NCBI RefSeq assembly: GCF_003626975.1
Contig: NZ_CP032616.1
Coordinates: 4,564,001 to 4,628,000 of the forward strand
Direction of reading: 5' to 3'
Length of the DNA stretch: 64,000 nucleotides
From: Pseudomonas sp. DY-1
GTDB lineage: Bacteria; Pseudomonadota; Gammaproteobacteria; Pseudomonadales; Pseudomonadaceae
Under the pieces are notes generated by a model. It saw only the letters and a list, made by a program, of their open reading frames with translations. It did not search any database and was not told the origin of the DNA. The stretch's first letter is position 1, and each line of letters opens with the position of its first letter. This document shows, one piece after another, positions 8,765 to 17,240 of the stretch. The position numbers and the translations under genes were made by a program.

Positions 8765-9363
8765 GTTGAAGCTCTCCGTCGCAGCAAGCGGAGCATGTTA
8801 CACCTCCCCCAGTCCGCGTGGCTACCGCACCCGAGGGGCGGCGCAATGCCCAGTGTATGTTCTGGTCCACCGTTAAAACAGGGGAGATGTCCTGCCGATC
8901 CTTTCGTCGGATGGCGAGTTATTTTGGACTGGCGACTTGCTTAGTGCGGGCGCTTTTCGATGTTCCTGTATGTATCTTGTCTACCGCTGCTCATTGATGA
9001 TGCTTGGTTTATTCGGATAGTGCGATTGTGCTTTAATGGGCGGCCATATTTGAGGCGCATGGCTGCTCGCACTACTACAGCGAGGGGCTTGTTAGCGCCA
9101 TCAAATGTCGTCGGTATGGACGGGGCCCCGCGGCATCAAAAGGTTCTCTGGGAGTATTCCGTGCACGAAAGTTGAGTGCGGTGTCCTTTTGTTCTTTAAG
9201 GGGGAGATCCCCAGCATCCGGAGTCGCGAGCGGGGCTTTCGAGTCCGCTGGCAGTGTTCGGGCTTATATTTGACGAGTGGGGACTTCCCATTTGCGCGTG
9301 TTTTTTTCAGATTTCTTGGCAGGACGATCTGCCTGCTATTGGTCCAACTATCAGAGGAAGGGT
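8765..9363. other. Intergenic gap between glycan locus and lipoprotein gene
   Basis: About 600 bases with only short open frames that lack a ribosome binding site and family features. It must hold the promoter of the minus-strand cytidylyltransferase operon and that of the plus-strand lipoprotein gene. Oligo-T runs and AT-rich patches near 9300 are compatible with a promoter for the latter, but I cannot assign hexamers. Nothing else is recognised. Confidence 0.5.
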
Positions 9364-9870
9364 ATGAAAAAAGAACTAATGGCGGTGCTTGTTGCAAGCG
9401 CCATGTTGAGTTTGCAAGGGTGTGGCGATGAGTCCAAGTCGGACAAGGTCGGCACTGCCGCGCCTTCTCTGACCGAAGCCGCCGTGGTATCCGCGGTGGG
9501 AGCCCCTGTGGTGAAGCGTATCGTCAAGCAGGGAGAGGCTTGCGCCATCAGTCGCTACAAGTTTTCTCGTGACACCGTTGGCATGACGCTGGAGTTCAGC
9601 TGCGGTCGCACCAATATTTCCTGGCACAAGGCTGAAGGGGAGTCTGCTAGCCAGGCCCAAGCCGGTCAGGAGCTCGCGCGGCGCGCGCTGGCGGGCATGT
9701 CGGGTGCCGATGGCGCCGAAGTGGACGCGGCTCTGAAGGGAGAGGTTTTCCGCCTCAAGAGTCTTGGTCGTGGCTTGAAACTGAGTGGCTCCTGCAAGTC
9801 CAATAATTGCCTCATTACCATCTCGGGAGAGGTTGCACGAGATTCTGAGGTTGCAAAGAGCAGCAGCTAA
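9364..9870 (+). CDS. Small predicted lipoprotein, function unknown
   Basis: Protein of 168 aa. I choose ATG 9364 (after AGAGGAAGGGT) because it gives a clean lipoprotein signal: MKKE, a hydrophobic stretch, then LQGC with the lipidated Cys near residue 19. An Asp two residues after the Cys (CGD) may favour inner-membrane retention by the Lol rule known from enterobacteria. The mature part has four further Cys (for example in GEACAIS and SCKSNNC) that could form disulfides. I do not recognise the family. It stands alone between the glycan locus and the integrase remnant. Confidence 0.65.
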   Translation: MKKELMAVLVASAMLSLQGCGDESKSDKVGTAAPSLTEAAVVSAVGAPVVKRIVKQGEACAISRYKFSRDTVGMTLEFSCGRTNISWHKAEGESASQAQAGQELARRALAGMSGADGAEVDAALKGEVFRLKSLGRGLKLSGSCKSNNCLITISGEVARDSEVAKSSS

Positions 9871-9990
9871 TATATTCCGCAATTCGGAGCATGGGGGCTG
9901 GGCGGGGGATAATGACGACCGGATCTGCCCCAATGCTTCATAGGTTGATTAAGCCAAAAGAAATGATGCCTGTATGTTTGAGTCTAATTC

Positions 9991-10236
9991 TCACAGGAGA
10001 ATGCCGGTTTCGGCTGCGGTCGCCTGGGAGTGGCATCCGTGACTGGTCGCCAACGCTAGAGCTTTTTTCGAGCTGCCTCGTTCGATGTAGGCACCGCGCA
10101 CCATTTCATCTTCGGTGCGTCGGGCACAATCCTGAGCGTCGCGTTTGGTGCGGAAGGTCTTGGAGGTGGTCGGCCGGCCGGTTTTTCGGATAACCGCTTT
10201 CCAGGTGCCTGAGGGGGACTTTACGAAGGTTGCCAC
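9991..10236 (-). pseudogene. Truncated tyrosine-integrase N-terminus (island remnant)
   Basis: Starting at GTG 10236 with GGAG at a normal distance, the frame encodes VATFVKSPSGTWKAVIRK, then SKTFRTKRDAQDCARRTEDE and a VRGAYIERG segment. This is the AT-rich-site/arm-binding N-terminus typical of phage and island tyrosine integrases. Homology fades after about 60 residues and the frame stops at 81, so the core-binding and catalytic domains (R..H-R..Y) are absent. It starts about 105 bases from the 3' end of tRNA-Thr and reads away from it, the classic layout of an integrase beside its attB. It is the scar of an integrated element. Confidence 0.7.
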
Positions 10237-10342
10237 ATGTTCTCCGAGGGTGGCTCGGCACAGGACTGTACCGATTGCGTACCTCGGGAACATCTGATTA
10301 CGGGGTCAAAAACGAAGAGTCGTTCCAAACCCTTGATGTATA

Positions 10343-10418
<76 letters not shown>

Positions 10419-10432
10419 CAGAAGGGGCCGCC

Positions 10433-10460
10433 ATTATAGCGATTGGGCGGGGCGAGTAAA
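10433..10460 (-). promoter_or_regulatory. Sigma-70 promoter of tRNA-Thr
   Basis: On the minus strand a perfect TATAAT (10433-10438) lies 14 bases before the tRNA, with TTTACT (10455-10460) as a partial -35 at 16-base spacing. A GC-rich discriminator follows, as usual for stable-RNA promoters. Confidence 0.65.
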
Positions 10461-10687
10461 CCTCTGCGAAGCAGGTTGGAGAGGTTTTGTGCATCAGCGG
10501 CGATCGGCTTATGCACAATGGTGATGCTTTTGGGTACGGTGGTTCTGGAAATTTGTGCGCTGTGTCTCGGAATTCGGCAGGTTGTTGTTTCTATTCGACT
10601 TTTGGTTTGCGATTAAAAAGTGATCAGTCCGCGTCGTTCGCGTAGACGGAGGCGTTTCGGCGGGTTGCCCAGATTTCATCAACAAAG

Positions 10688-10710
10688 TTATCCACAGGTT
10701 CTGTGGGTAA
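10688..10710. other. DnaA-box-like palindrome
   Basis: TTATCCACA (a consensus DnaA box) at 10688 faces CTGTGGGTAA, giving a 10-base inverted repeat with one mismatch around GTT. It lies four bases beyond the stop of the methyltransferase gene. It could bind DnaA or act as a weak transcription-end hairpin. The rest of the 10419-10713 gap holds only the tRNA promoter. Confidence 0.4.
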
Positions 10711-10713
10711 GGC

Positions 10714-11928
10714 TCAGCGTTCGGCCAGAATCAGGATGTTCCGTGGGGTGAGCTGAGTAGGGCAGAAGCTGCCGAGCCTCACCTGGTAGCCCTGCTCCTC
10801 GAGATACAAGGCTCGGTCCAGTAGCAGCCAGAGTTCCAGGGGCCGACGGAACAGGCTGCGGGGGAGTTCCAGGTTGCGCACCACGGCTAATCGTTGCCAG
10901 CCGGCGATTTCCAGTGCCTTCCAGTCGCATTCTGCTGGCTGAGGGAGTGCCTTTAGCTCGCAGAGGTCCACGCAGTACGCGGAGAATGGCTTGTCCAGCC
11001 AGTTGGTGGCGAGAGAGGGAACGGTTAGGTAGCTGTCTTCGCCAGTCAATTTCCGTTGCAGCAGGTCGAACGCCAGCCTTCGTGCCATGGAGTTGTCGCG
11101 CTGGCGGCGGTCGCGAGCGCCGGCGGTGACGGTTTCGCTCATCGGCAGGCGCAGGTCGGCTCGGCTGAGATGCAGTGTGGACGCCTTGGCTGCTGCGGAA
11201 AGCGGCTCATAGCTCGGCGTCCGGATGCGGTTGTAGCAGCAGGGGGCGACGGCCAGTTGGCGGCAACCGGCCTCGCTGGCCAGTTGCAGCAGGCGCACAT
11301 GCAGATCGCCACAGGCGTGCAGCGCAACCGCGGTGTGCTCGGCCGCAACGTGGCGTATGGCGTTGTCGGCCAGGGCATCTTGCTCGCGGTGCTGGGCGGC
11401 GAGACCAAGACGCTGGCTGAGTTGCTGGCCACCAGCTACCAGCCGCGGGTCGAGTTCGATGCAGGTCAGTGGTGTGCCGTCATGGGCCAGGCGCCGCCCC
11501 AGGTGCCCCTTGCCGGCGCACCAGTCCAGCCAATGCTCTGAGGACTGGCGAAAACCCAGTCGGCTGGCGAAGGCATTGATCTGCTGCCATTTGCGTCCGG
11601 GCACGTCCACCGTGAAGGCATTGGGTAGCGTTTCTGTCCATACCGCGGGCAGTTCGCCAATGCGGCAAAGTTCGGCGGAGCGAGCTGCAAGCTGTGGATA
11701 AGGGGCCGGCGCCTGCAATTCTTCAGGGCGATTGTGGATGGCGTCGGCATCGGCCAGGGAGCGTTCGCGGAGCCATACGGCCAGCTCAGGATGCTCGCTC
11801 TCCCAAGGCAGCGTCAGTTCGGTGAAGGGGGCCGGTCGCCAGATCGACTGATGCGCGCAGAGGAATTCATCGAGGGCGGTGAAGCGTTCCCGCAGGTGCG
11901 GGCCTTGGAGGGGCGCGGGGCTGGTCAT
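10714..11928 (-). CDS. SAM-dependent methyltransferase (Methyltransf_32-like), function unknown
   Basis: Protein of 404 aa. I use ATG 11928 (MTSPAPLQG); the in-frame ATG at 11988 would place the start inside a hairpin. The central part holds LDWCAGKGHLGRRLA near residue 150, a SAM-binding glycine loop, followed by CIELDP (acidic residue for SAM ribose) and ALHACGD, then VAPCCYN. That order is typical of the PF13679-type methyltransferases related to the GSTCD C-terminus and RNA methyltransferases. The substrate is not known. It is alone on the minus strand, downstream of the ABC operon but behind its own TATAAT. Confidence 0.7.
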   Translation of the reverse strand: MTSPAPLQGPHLRERFTALDEFLCAHQSIWRPAPFTELTLPWESEHPELAVWLRERSLADADAIHNRPEELQAPAPYPQLAARSAELCRIGELPAVWTETLPNAFTVDVPGRKWQQINAFASRLGFRQSSEHWLDWCAGKGHLGRRLAHDGTPLTCIELDPRLVAGGQQLSQRLGLAAQHREQDALADNAIRHVAAEHTAVALHACGDLHVRLLQLASEAGCRQLAVAPCCYNRIRTPSYEPLSAAAKASTLHLSRADLRLPMSETVTAGARDRRQRDNSMARRLAFDLLQRKLTGEDSYLTVPSLATNWLDKPFSAYCVDLCELKALPQPAECDWKALEIAGWQRLAVVRNLELPRSLFRRPLELWLLLDRALYLEEQGYQVRLGSFCPTQLTPRNILILAER

Positions 11929-11959
11929 GCTGGCGAAGCGATTGGCGTCAGGGGCGGCG

Positions 11960-12005
11960 ATTATAGCGCCGCCAAGGCCGCTCCTCATCCGGGGACGAGG
12001 AGCGG
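11960..12005 (-). promoter_or_regulatory. TATAAT element and hairpin between ABC operon and methyltransferase gene
   Basis: On the minus strand a 9-bp stem (11978-11986 with 11997-12005) follows the last permease gene. It lacks a T-run, so it may only weakly end transcription. A perfect TATAAT at 11960-11965, 32 bases before the methyltransferase ATG, is the likely -10 of that gene; no good -35 is seen. Confidence 0.4.
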
Positions 12006-12012
12006 TCGAGGC

Positions 12013-12702
12013 TCAGCGGCCCTGGAGGGCATCCACCCGCAGTTTGTGCTCGAGCAGGCGGAAGGCCCGAACCAACACGTAGGCGATCAGCAGGTAGAAG
12101 AGGCCGGCGGCAAAGAATATCTCCACCGGCAGGTAGGTGCGGGCGATGATCGTCCGCGCCATGCCGGTGAGTTCCAGCAAGGTGACGGTACTGGCCAGGG
12201 CGCTGGCCTTGATCATCAGGATCACTTCGTTGCTGTAGGCGGGCAGGCCGATGCGCGCGGCGCGCGGCAGGATGATGTAGACCAGTGCCTGGAAGCGTGA
12301 CATGCCGAGCGCCCGTGCTGCCTCGATCTCGCCTGGCGGAACGGCCTGGATGGCACCACGCAGGATTTCGGCGATGTAGGCCGCCGTGTGCATGGTCATG
12401 GTGATCACGGCGCACCAGAACGGGTCGCGCAGGTAGGGCCAGAGCGGGCCTTTGCGCACCGATTCAAACTGCGCCAGGCCGTAGTAGACCAGGAAGAGTT
12501 GCACCAGCAGCGGCGTGCCACGGAAGAAGAAAATGTAGCCGTAGGGCAGGGCGCGAACGTACCAGTGGCGCGATGCGCGGGCGATGCCCATTGGCAGCGC
12601 GAGGATCAGGCCGGCGACCACCGCAATGGTCACCAGCTCCAGGGTCAGGACTGCGCCTTGGGCCAGTTGCGGCAGGTATTTGAGGATGACTTCCCAGTTC
12701 AT
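12013..12702 (-). CDS. Polar amino-acid ABC transporter permease (HisM/GlnP type)
   Basis: Protein of 229 aa with about five membrane spans and the inner-membrane permease loop ARALGMSRFQALVYIILPRA (EAA motif) near residues 130-150. The early RGTPLLVQLF stretch is characteristic of HisM/HisQ/GlnP permeases. Its start ATG overlaps the stop of the preceding permease gene by ATGA, so the two subunits are translationally coupled and likely form a heterodimeric channel. It is the last gene of the four-gene minus-strand operon. Confidence 0.9.
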   Translation of the reverse strand: MNWEVILKYLPQLAQGAVLTLELVTIAVVAGLILALPMGIARASRHWYVRALPYGYIFFFRGTPLLVQLFLVYYGLAQFESVRKGPLWPYLRDPFWCAVITMTMHTAAYIAEILRGAIQAVPPGEIEAARALGMSRFQALVYIILPRAARIGLPAYSNEVILMIKASALASTVTLLELTGMARTIIARTYLPVEIFFAAGLFYLLIAYVLVRAFRLLEHKLRVDALQGR

Positions 12703-13394
12703 GCTGCGCTCCGCTTGAAGCCACGGCCTGCGCGCTTCTCAAGCCAATGCATGCCGATCATCGCAAGGATGGTCAGGCCCAGGTAGATGAAGGCGGCCAC
12801 CATGTAGAAGGTGAACGGCTGCTTGCTGGCGGTCACGGCGATCTGCGAACGACGCATGATTTCCTCGAGGCCGATCACGGAGACCAGTGCGGTGTCTTTC
12901 ATCAGGATCATGAACAGGTTGCCCAGACCCGGCAGAGCGATGCGCCACATCTGCGGCAGGATGACCCGCCAGAGGATGCGCGCCTTGGACAGTCCGAGGG
13001 CCATGCCGGCTTCTCTGTGTCCTTTCGGTATGGCCAGGATGGCGCCGCGGAAGACTTCGGTGGCGTAGGAGCCGAAGCACAGGCCCAGGGCAATGGTGCC
13101 GGCGGCGAAGGCGTTGAGTTCCAGTTCTGGAAGGCCCAGCCATTCGCCAAGGGTGCGCATCAGGTTGACCGTGCCGAAGTAGATCAGCAGCACCCAGAGC
13201 AGCTCGGGGACCCCGCGCACGATGGTGGAATAGGTGCCACCCAGCCACTGCAGTGGCTTGATGGAGGAAGTCCTGGCCAATGCACCGAGCAGGCCGAGCA
13301 CCAGTCCCACCGCCAGCGCGGAAAGCGCCAACTTGATGGTCATGAGGGTGCCCGCGGCCAGGGCTGGGCCGAATCCGTAAAGGTCGAGGGTCAT
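12699..13394 (-). CDS. Polar amino-acid ABC transporter permease (HisQ type)
   Basis: Protein of 231 aa with a first span at about residues 14-36, the family segment VRGVPELLWVLLIYFG and the EAA loop EAGMALGLSKARILWRVILP. It forms the membrane channel with the protein encoded at 12013-12702. It follows the binding-protein gene after a 48-base gap containing a strong hairpin, and overlaps the next permease gene. Confidence 0.9.
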   Translation of the reverse strand: MTLDLYGFGPALAAGTLMTIKLALSALAVGLVLGLLGALARTSSIKPLQWLGGTYSTIVRGVPELLWVLLIYFGTVNLMRTLGEWLGLPELELNAFAAGTIALGLCFGSYATEVFRGAILAIPKGHREAGMALGLSKARILWRVILPQMWRIALPGLGNLFMILMKDTALVSVIGLEEIMRRSQIAVTASKQPFTFYMVAAFIYLGLTILAMIGMHWLEKRAGRGFKRSAA

Positions 13395-13407
13395 GAGAGC
13401 TCAAGCG

Positions 13408-13433
13408 CCGGTGCCGCGCGAGGGCGGCACCGG
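13408..13433 (-). promoter_or_regulatory. Hairpin after the binding-protein gene inside the ABC operon
   Basis: A perfect 10-bp stem (CCGGTGCCGC with GCGGCACCGG) with a six-base loop and no T-run. Hairpins at this place often stabilise the upstream mRNA so that more binding protein than permease is made; that role is inferred. Confidence 0.5.
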
Positions 13434-13442
13434 ACGGGCAGG

Positions 13443-14195
13443 TCAGTAGATGCTGAAGGGGAAGTACTTGTCGTTGATCTTCTTGTAGGTGCCGTCGGCA
13501 ACGATTTCCTTCAGCGCGGCGTTCAGCTTCTCGCGCAGCGGGTCACCCTTGCGCACGGCAATGGCGATCTTGTCGTTGTCGAATACCGGGTCGCCCTTGA
13601 ACTCGAAGTCCTTGCCCGCGTCGCTCTTGAGCCATTCCCAGTTCACGAACTTGTCGGCCAACACGCCGTCGACGCGACCGGAGGACAGGTCGAGGTAGGC
13701 GTTTTCCTGGGTGTCGTACAGCTTGATGTCGACAACGTCCTTCATGTTGTCTTCCAGCCAGGTGCCGGCGATGGTCGCGCGCTGGGCGCCGATCACCTTG
13801 CCTTTCAGGCTTGCCTTGTCAGTCTTGAAGTCAGTGCCTTTCGGGGCAATGAACTGCAGCTTGTTGGTGTAATAGGGGTCGGTGAAGTCGACGGCCTGCT
13901 TGCGCTCTTCGGTGATGGACATGGAGGCGGCGAGGAAGTCGAATTTCTTGGCGTTCAGGGCGGGGATGATGCCGTCCCAGTCGGAGGTGACCACTTCGCA
14001 CTCGGCCTTCATCTTGGCGCAGAGAGCCTGGGCGATCTCGACGTCGAAGCCGCCGGCCTGGCCGCTGGCATCGATCAGGTTGAAGGGAGGATAGGCGCCT
14101 TCGGTGCCGATCTTGAGCTTGTCGGCGGCGACGGCGCTGGTGCCGAAGGCGAGGGTAGCGGCCGCGGCCAGCAGAATCTTCTTGTAGTTCTTCAT
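13443..14195 (-). CDS. Periplasmic polar amino-acid-binding protein (Lys/Arg/Orn/His family)
   Basis: Protein of 250 aa with a Sec signal peptide (MKNYKKILLAAAATLAFGTSAVAA, cleaved after AVA). The mature start has LKIGTEGAYPPFNLID and later GGFDVEIAQALC and DFLAASMSITEERKQAVDFT, the hallmarks of family-3 solute-binding proteins such as ArgT/HisJ. It delivers the amino acid to the permeases encoded downstream. The DWDGIIPALNAKKFDF context fits basic amino acids, but the specificity cannot be read from sequence alone. Second gene of the operon, 20 bases after the ATPase gene. Confidence 0.9.
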   Translation of the reverse strand: MKNYKKILLAAAATLAFGTSAVAADKLKIGTEGAYPPFNLIDASGQAGGFDVEIAQALCAKMKAECEVVTSDWDGIIPALNAKKFDFLAASMSITEERKQAVDFTDPYYTNKLQFIAPKGTDFKTDKASLKGKVIGAQRATIAGTWLEDNMKDVVDIKLYDTQENAYLDLSSGRVDGVLADKFVNWEWLKSDAGKDFEFKGDPVFDNDKIAIAVRKGDPLREKLNAALKEIVADGTYKKINDKYFPFSIY

Positions 14196-14215
14196 TACGC
14201 TCTTTGCTCCGTGTT

Positions 14216-14989
14216 TTAGCGATTGCTGGACATGAATTGTTTACAGCGCGCCGATTGCGGGTTGTCAAATACCTTCTCTGGCGGACCCTGCTCTTCTACC
14301 AGTCCCTGGTGAAGAAAAACCACTTCGCTGGAGACGTTCCGGGCGAAGTTCATTTCATGGGTGACCAGCAGCATGGTCCGGCCTTCCTCGGCCAGCGCGC
14401 GGATCACGTTAAGCACTTCTTGTACCATTTCCGGGTCCAGCGCCGAGGTGGGTTCATCGAACAGGATGACCTTCGGTTGCATGGCCAGGGTGCGGGCGAT
14501 GGCCGCACGCTGCTGCTGGCCGCCGGAAAGCTGGGTCGGATAGACATGGCGCTTGTCGGCGATACCGACCTTGGCCAGCAGGGCTTCGGCGATTTCGGTG
14601 GCCTCGGCCTTGCTCTGGCCAAGCACGCGGCGTGGCGCTTCGATGATGTTGTCGAGCACCGTCATGTGCGGCCAGAGGTTGAAATTCTGGAAGACGAAGC
14701 CGATCTCGCTGCGCATGCGATTGATCTGCTTGTTGTCGGCGGCGACCAATTCGCCTGTGCGGCTCTGCTTGAGCTTGAGCTCTTCGCCAGCTACGAGGAT
14801 CTGGCCCTGGTGAGGGTTTTCCAGGAGGTTGATGCAGCGCAGGAAGGTGGACTTGCCGGAGCCGGAGGAGCCGAGGATGGAGATCACATCACCGTCATTG
14901 GCGGTGAGGGATATGCCCTTGAGCACTTCGAGATCGCCGTAGCGTTTGTGCAGGTTGCGGATTTCAAGCGCTGGCGTGGCTTGGGCCAT
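14216..14989 (-). CDS. Amino-acid ABC transporter ATPase (HisP/GlnQ type)
   Basis: Protein of 257 aa. Walker A GSSGSGKST near residue 41, Q-loop in GFVFQNFNLWPHMTV, signature LSGGQQQR, Walker B VILFDEP and H-loop THEM are all intact. It powers import through the two permeases encoded downstream. Unusually for such operons the ATPase gene comes first, then the binding protein, then the permeases. It starts the operon, 245 bases after the end of the c-di-GMP gene and its terminator. Confidence 0.92.
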   Translation of the reverse strand: MAQATPALEIRNLHKRYGDLEVLKGISLTANDGDVISILGSSGSGKSTFLRCINLLENPHQGQILVAGEELKLKQSRTGELVAADNKQINRMRSEIGFVFQNFNLWPHMTVLDNIIEAPRRVLGQSKAEATEIAEALLAKVGIADKRHVYPTQLSGGQQQRAAIARTLAMQPKVILFDEPTSALDPEMVQEVLNVIRALAEEGRTMLLVTHEMNFARNVSSEVVFLHQGLVEEQGPPEKVFDNPQSARCKQFMSSNR

Positions 14990-15149
14990 GGGGGGTCCTC
15001 TTGTTTTTCGTGGGCACTCTGGCGGTGGGGCGGCCTTCCTGGCGAGGGCAAGCTAGCATAGCGCTTTGCCACGCGAAAGCCGACGAAGGCCCCTTGGATG
15101 GCTCTATGGGCGTGTTTGTCGCATCGCTGCAGTTGCTTGTCGCGGTAGC

Positions 15150-15171
15150 AAAAAAGCCTCGGCTGCAGGCT
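15150..15171 (-). terminator. Rho-independent terminator after the GGDEF-EAL gene
   Basis: On the minus strand AGCCT, a seven-base loop, AGGCT and six T. It sits 60 bases past the stop of the c-di-GMP gene and separates it from the ABC operon. Confidence 0.65.
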
Positions 15172-15233
15172 GAAGTGCCCGGAAGTTGCACCTTGGTGCA
15201 AGCTTTCTGCCTTTTTCCTTTTGGATCAATCAG

Positions 15234-17234
15234 TTATTGGATTGGCGTGACGAAAGCGCCGGGATCGGTCCCTGTTTGCCCAAGGGGCTGCGGTCTGTCC
15301 TGAAGCAGCGCGATGAGGGCGGGCTCGGGTAGGGGCTTGGCGAAGTAGTAGCCCTGGCCGAAATCACAGCCCAGGGATTTGAGAATCGTCAGGTGCCGTT
15401 GGGTCTCGACTCCTTCTGCTACGACTTCCAGTCCCAGGTTGCGGGCCAGGCTGAGGATGGTTTGCACGATTTGCAGGCCTTCCGGGCACTGGTCTAGCTG
15501 GATCATGAACGAGCGGTCGATCTTCAGGACGTCCAGCCGGAAGCGATGCAGGTAGCTCAGGGAGGAGTAGCCCGTGCCGAAGTCGTCGATGCTGATGCGT
15601 ACGCCGAGGTCGTGTAGTTGCTGGAGCACGATGATGGTCCGCTCGGAGTCGGCCATGGATACGCTCTCGGTGATTTCCAAATGCACGCAATCTGGAAGGA
15701 TGCCGGCTTCATTGATGATGGCGCCCACTTGCAGTACCAGGTCGTGTTGCGCGAACTGCCGGGCGGAGAGGTTGATGCTGACTGTCAGTGGCGGCTGAGT
15801 TGGCAGCTCGCGTTGCCAGCGAGCCACACTGCGGCAGGCTTCGCGCAGCACCCACAATCCGAGGGGCAGAATCAGTCCAGTATCTTCGGCAACCTGGATG
15901 AATTCGCCTGGGTAGACCAGGTCTCCTTCTGGAACCTGCCAGCGCACCAGTGCTTCGACACCGACCAGTTCCCCGCTGGCCAGGCAGACGATGGGCTGGT
16001 AATGGAGCACGAACTCGCCATTTTGCAGGGCGTTGCGCAGGCGTGTTTCCAGGGTCAGCCGGCCCACCGCCAGCTCGTGCAGGCTGTGGTCGAACATCTC
16101 GAAGCGGTGCTTGCCCAGCGTCTTGGCGCGATACATGGCGAGGTCCGCGTGGCGCAGGATTTCCTCGGCCGATTCGTAACCCAGGTCGCTTGGCGCGATA
16201 CCGATGCTGGCGCTGATATAGAGCTGCTCGCCATTGATCAGGAAAGGTGGCTCCAGGGCGTCGAGAAGGCGCTCGGCGACTCGTACCGGGGCGTCGGGAT
16301 TGCCGATGCAGTCCAGCAGGATGGTGAATTCATCGCCGCCCATGCGTGCCAGTGTGTCGGTCTGTCGCAGGCAGCCACCCAGGCGCGTGGCGACCTGGAT
16401 GATCAACAAGTCGCCGGCGAGGTGTCCGAGGCTGTCGTTGACCAATTTGAAGCGGTCGAGGTCGATGAACAGGACGGCGAAGGCTGCTTCCCGGTGCCGG
16501 TTGCAGCGAGCTACCGCGCGGGAGAGTCGATCAGAGAAGAGCGCGCGGTTGGGCAGGCCGGTCAGCGGATCATGGAAGGCGTCGACCAGTTGCTCTTCGG
16601 CGCGTTTGCGTTCGACCACTCGCCCCATCTGGACGCCGATCTGTGCCATCAGGTGCAGCAGCTTCTCATCGGGCTCCAGCACGCAGTTGGCGAAGAACTC
16701 CAGTACGCCGACGACCTCGCTGCCCGCCAACACAGGGAAGGCCGCCGCGGCCCGGAGGCCGGCTTGGCCCGCGGCATCCACGCGGCAAAATTCGGGGGTC
16801 TGACTGATATCGGCGATCCACGCCGGGGTGCCGCTGCAGAGCACGCGGCCAGGTAGGCCGAAGCCCGGAGGAAACTCCATGGTTTCGGTTACCTGGCGGA
16901 ATTCGTGGAAGCGCTGCTCATCGGCGTAGTGCCAGATTGCAGCCGAGCGCAGCCGCGCTTCGCCTTCGACTTGGTCGGTCAGGTAGGCGTGGCCGATCTG
17001 CCAGCCGGTGTACTGGCAGACGCTGGCTACAGTGAAACTCAGTCCGTCGGCTACGGTCGCGGCACCGTTGGCGGCATCGGCGATGGATTCGAGCAATTGC
17101 AGCTGCAGTTGTTTTTCGTAGAGTTCGCGCAGGCCGTGCTCGGCTATCTGCTCCGCTTCCAGGCGCGCCTGGTGTTCGCGTTGCAGGCGCCGGCGAAGTT
17201 TGTCGGCTTCCGGATCGCGCGATGCACCGTCCAT
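15234..17234 (-). CDS. GAF-GGDEF-EAL c-di-GMP enzyme, partner of H-NOX
   Basis: Protein of 666 aa, no membrane span. Order: a short coiled coil (residues 8-45, rich in Glu/Gln/Leu), a GAF-like domain (about 50-205), GGDEF (about 215-380) and EAL (about 395-645). The cyclase site MGGDEF is intact and has an RQTD product-inhibition site five residues ahead. The EAL domain keeps GVEALVRW, DDFGTGYSS (loop 6) and VAEGVE, so phosphodiesterase activity is likely. It starts six bases after the H-NOX gene, so both are co-transcribed. In Shewanella and Legionella such pairs tie NO binding by H-NOX to c-di-GMP turnover; the same role is inferred here. Confidence 0.92.
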   Translation of the reverse strand: MDGASRDPEADKLRRRLQREHQARLEAEQIAEHGLRELYEKQLQLQLLESIADAANGAATVADGLSFTVASVCQYTGWQIGHAYLTDQVEGEARLRSAAIWHYADEQRFHEFRQVTETMEFPPGFGLPGRVLCSGTPAWIADISQTPEFCRVDAAGQAGLRAAAAFPVLAGSEVVGVLEFFANCVLEPDEKLLHLMAQIGVQMGRVVERKRAEEQLVDAFHDPLTGLPNRALFSDRLSRAVARCNRHREAAFAVLFIDLDRFKLVNDSLGHLAGDLLIIQVATRLGGCLRQTDTLARMGGDEFTILLDCIGNPDAPVRVAERLLDALEPPFLINGEQLYISASIGIAPSDLGYESAEEILRHADLAMYRAKTLGKHRFEMFDHSLHELAVGRLTLETRLRNALQNGEFVLHYQPIVCLASGELVGVEALVRWQVPEGDLVYPGEFIQVAEDTGLILPLGLWVLREACRSVARWQRELPTQPPLTVSINLSARQFAQHDLVLQVGAIINEAGILPDCVHLEITESVSMADSERTIIVLQQLHDLGVRISIDDFGTGYSSLSYLHRFRLDVLKIDRSFMIQLDQCPEGLQIVQTILSLARNLGLEVVAEGVETQRHLTILKSLGCDFGQGYYFAKPLPEPALIALLQDRPQPLGQTGTDPGAFVTPIQ

Positions 17235-17240
17235 GCTCGA

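Noticed and set aside
8960-9175. Short plus-strand frame MFLYVSC in the gap before the lipoprotein gene
   Set aside because: No ribosome binding site, no family features, mixed composition.
12747-14219. Plus-strand open frame of 490 codons across the ABC genes
   Set aside because: Antisense to three well-supported transporter genes; composition is typical of frame shadows in GC-rich DNA.
15040-15080. TGGCA...TGC on the minus strand upstream of the ABC ATPase as a sigma-54 promoter
   Set aside because: GG and GC are 11 bases apart instead of 10 and the TTGC block is broken.
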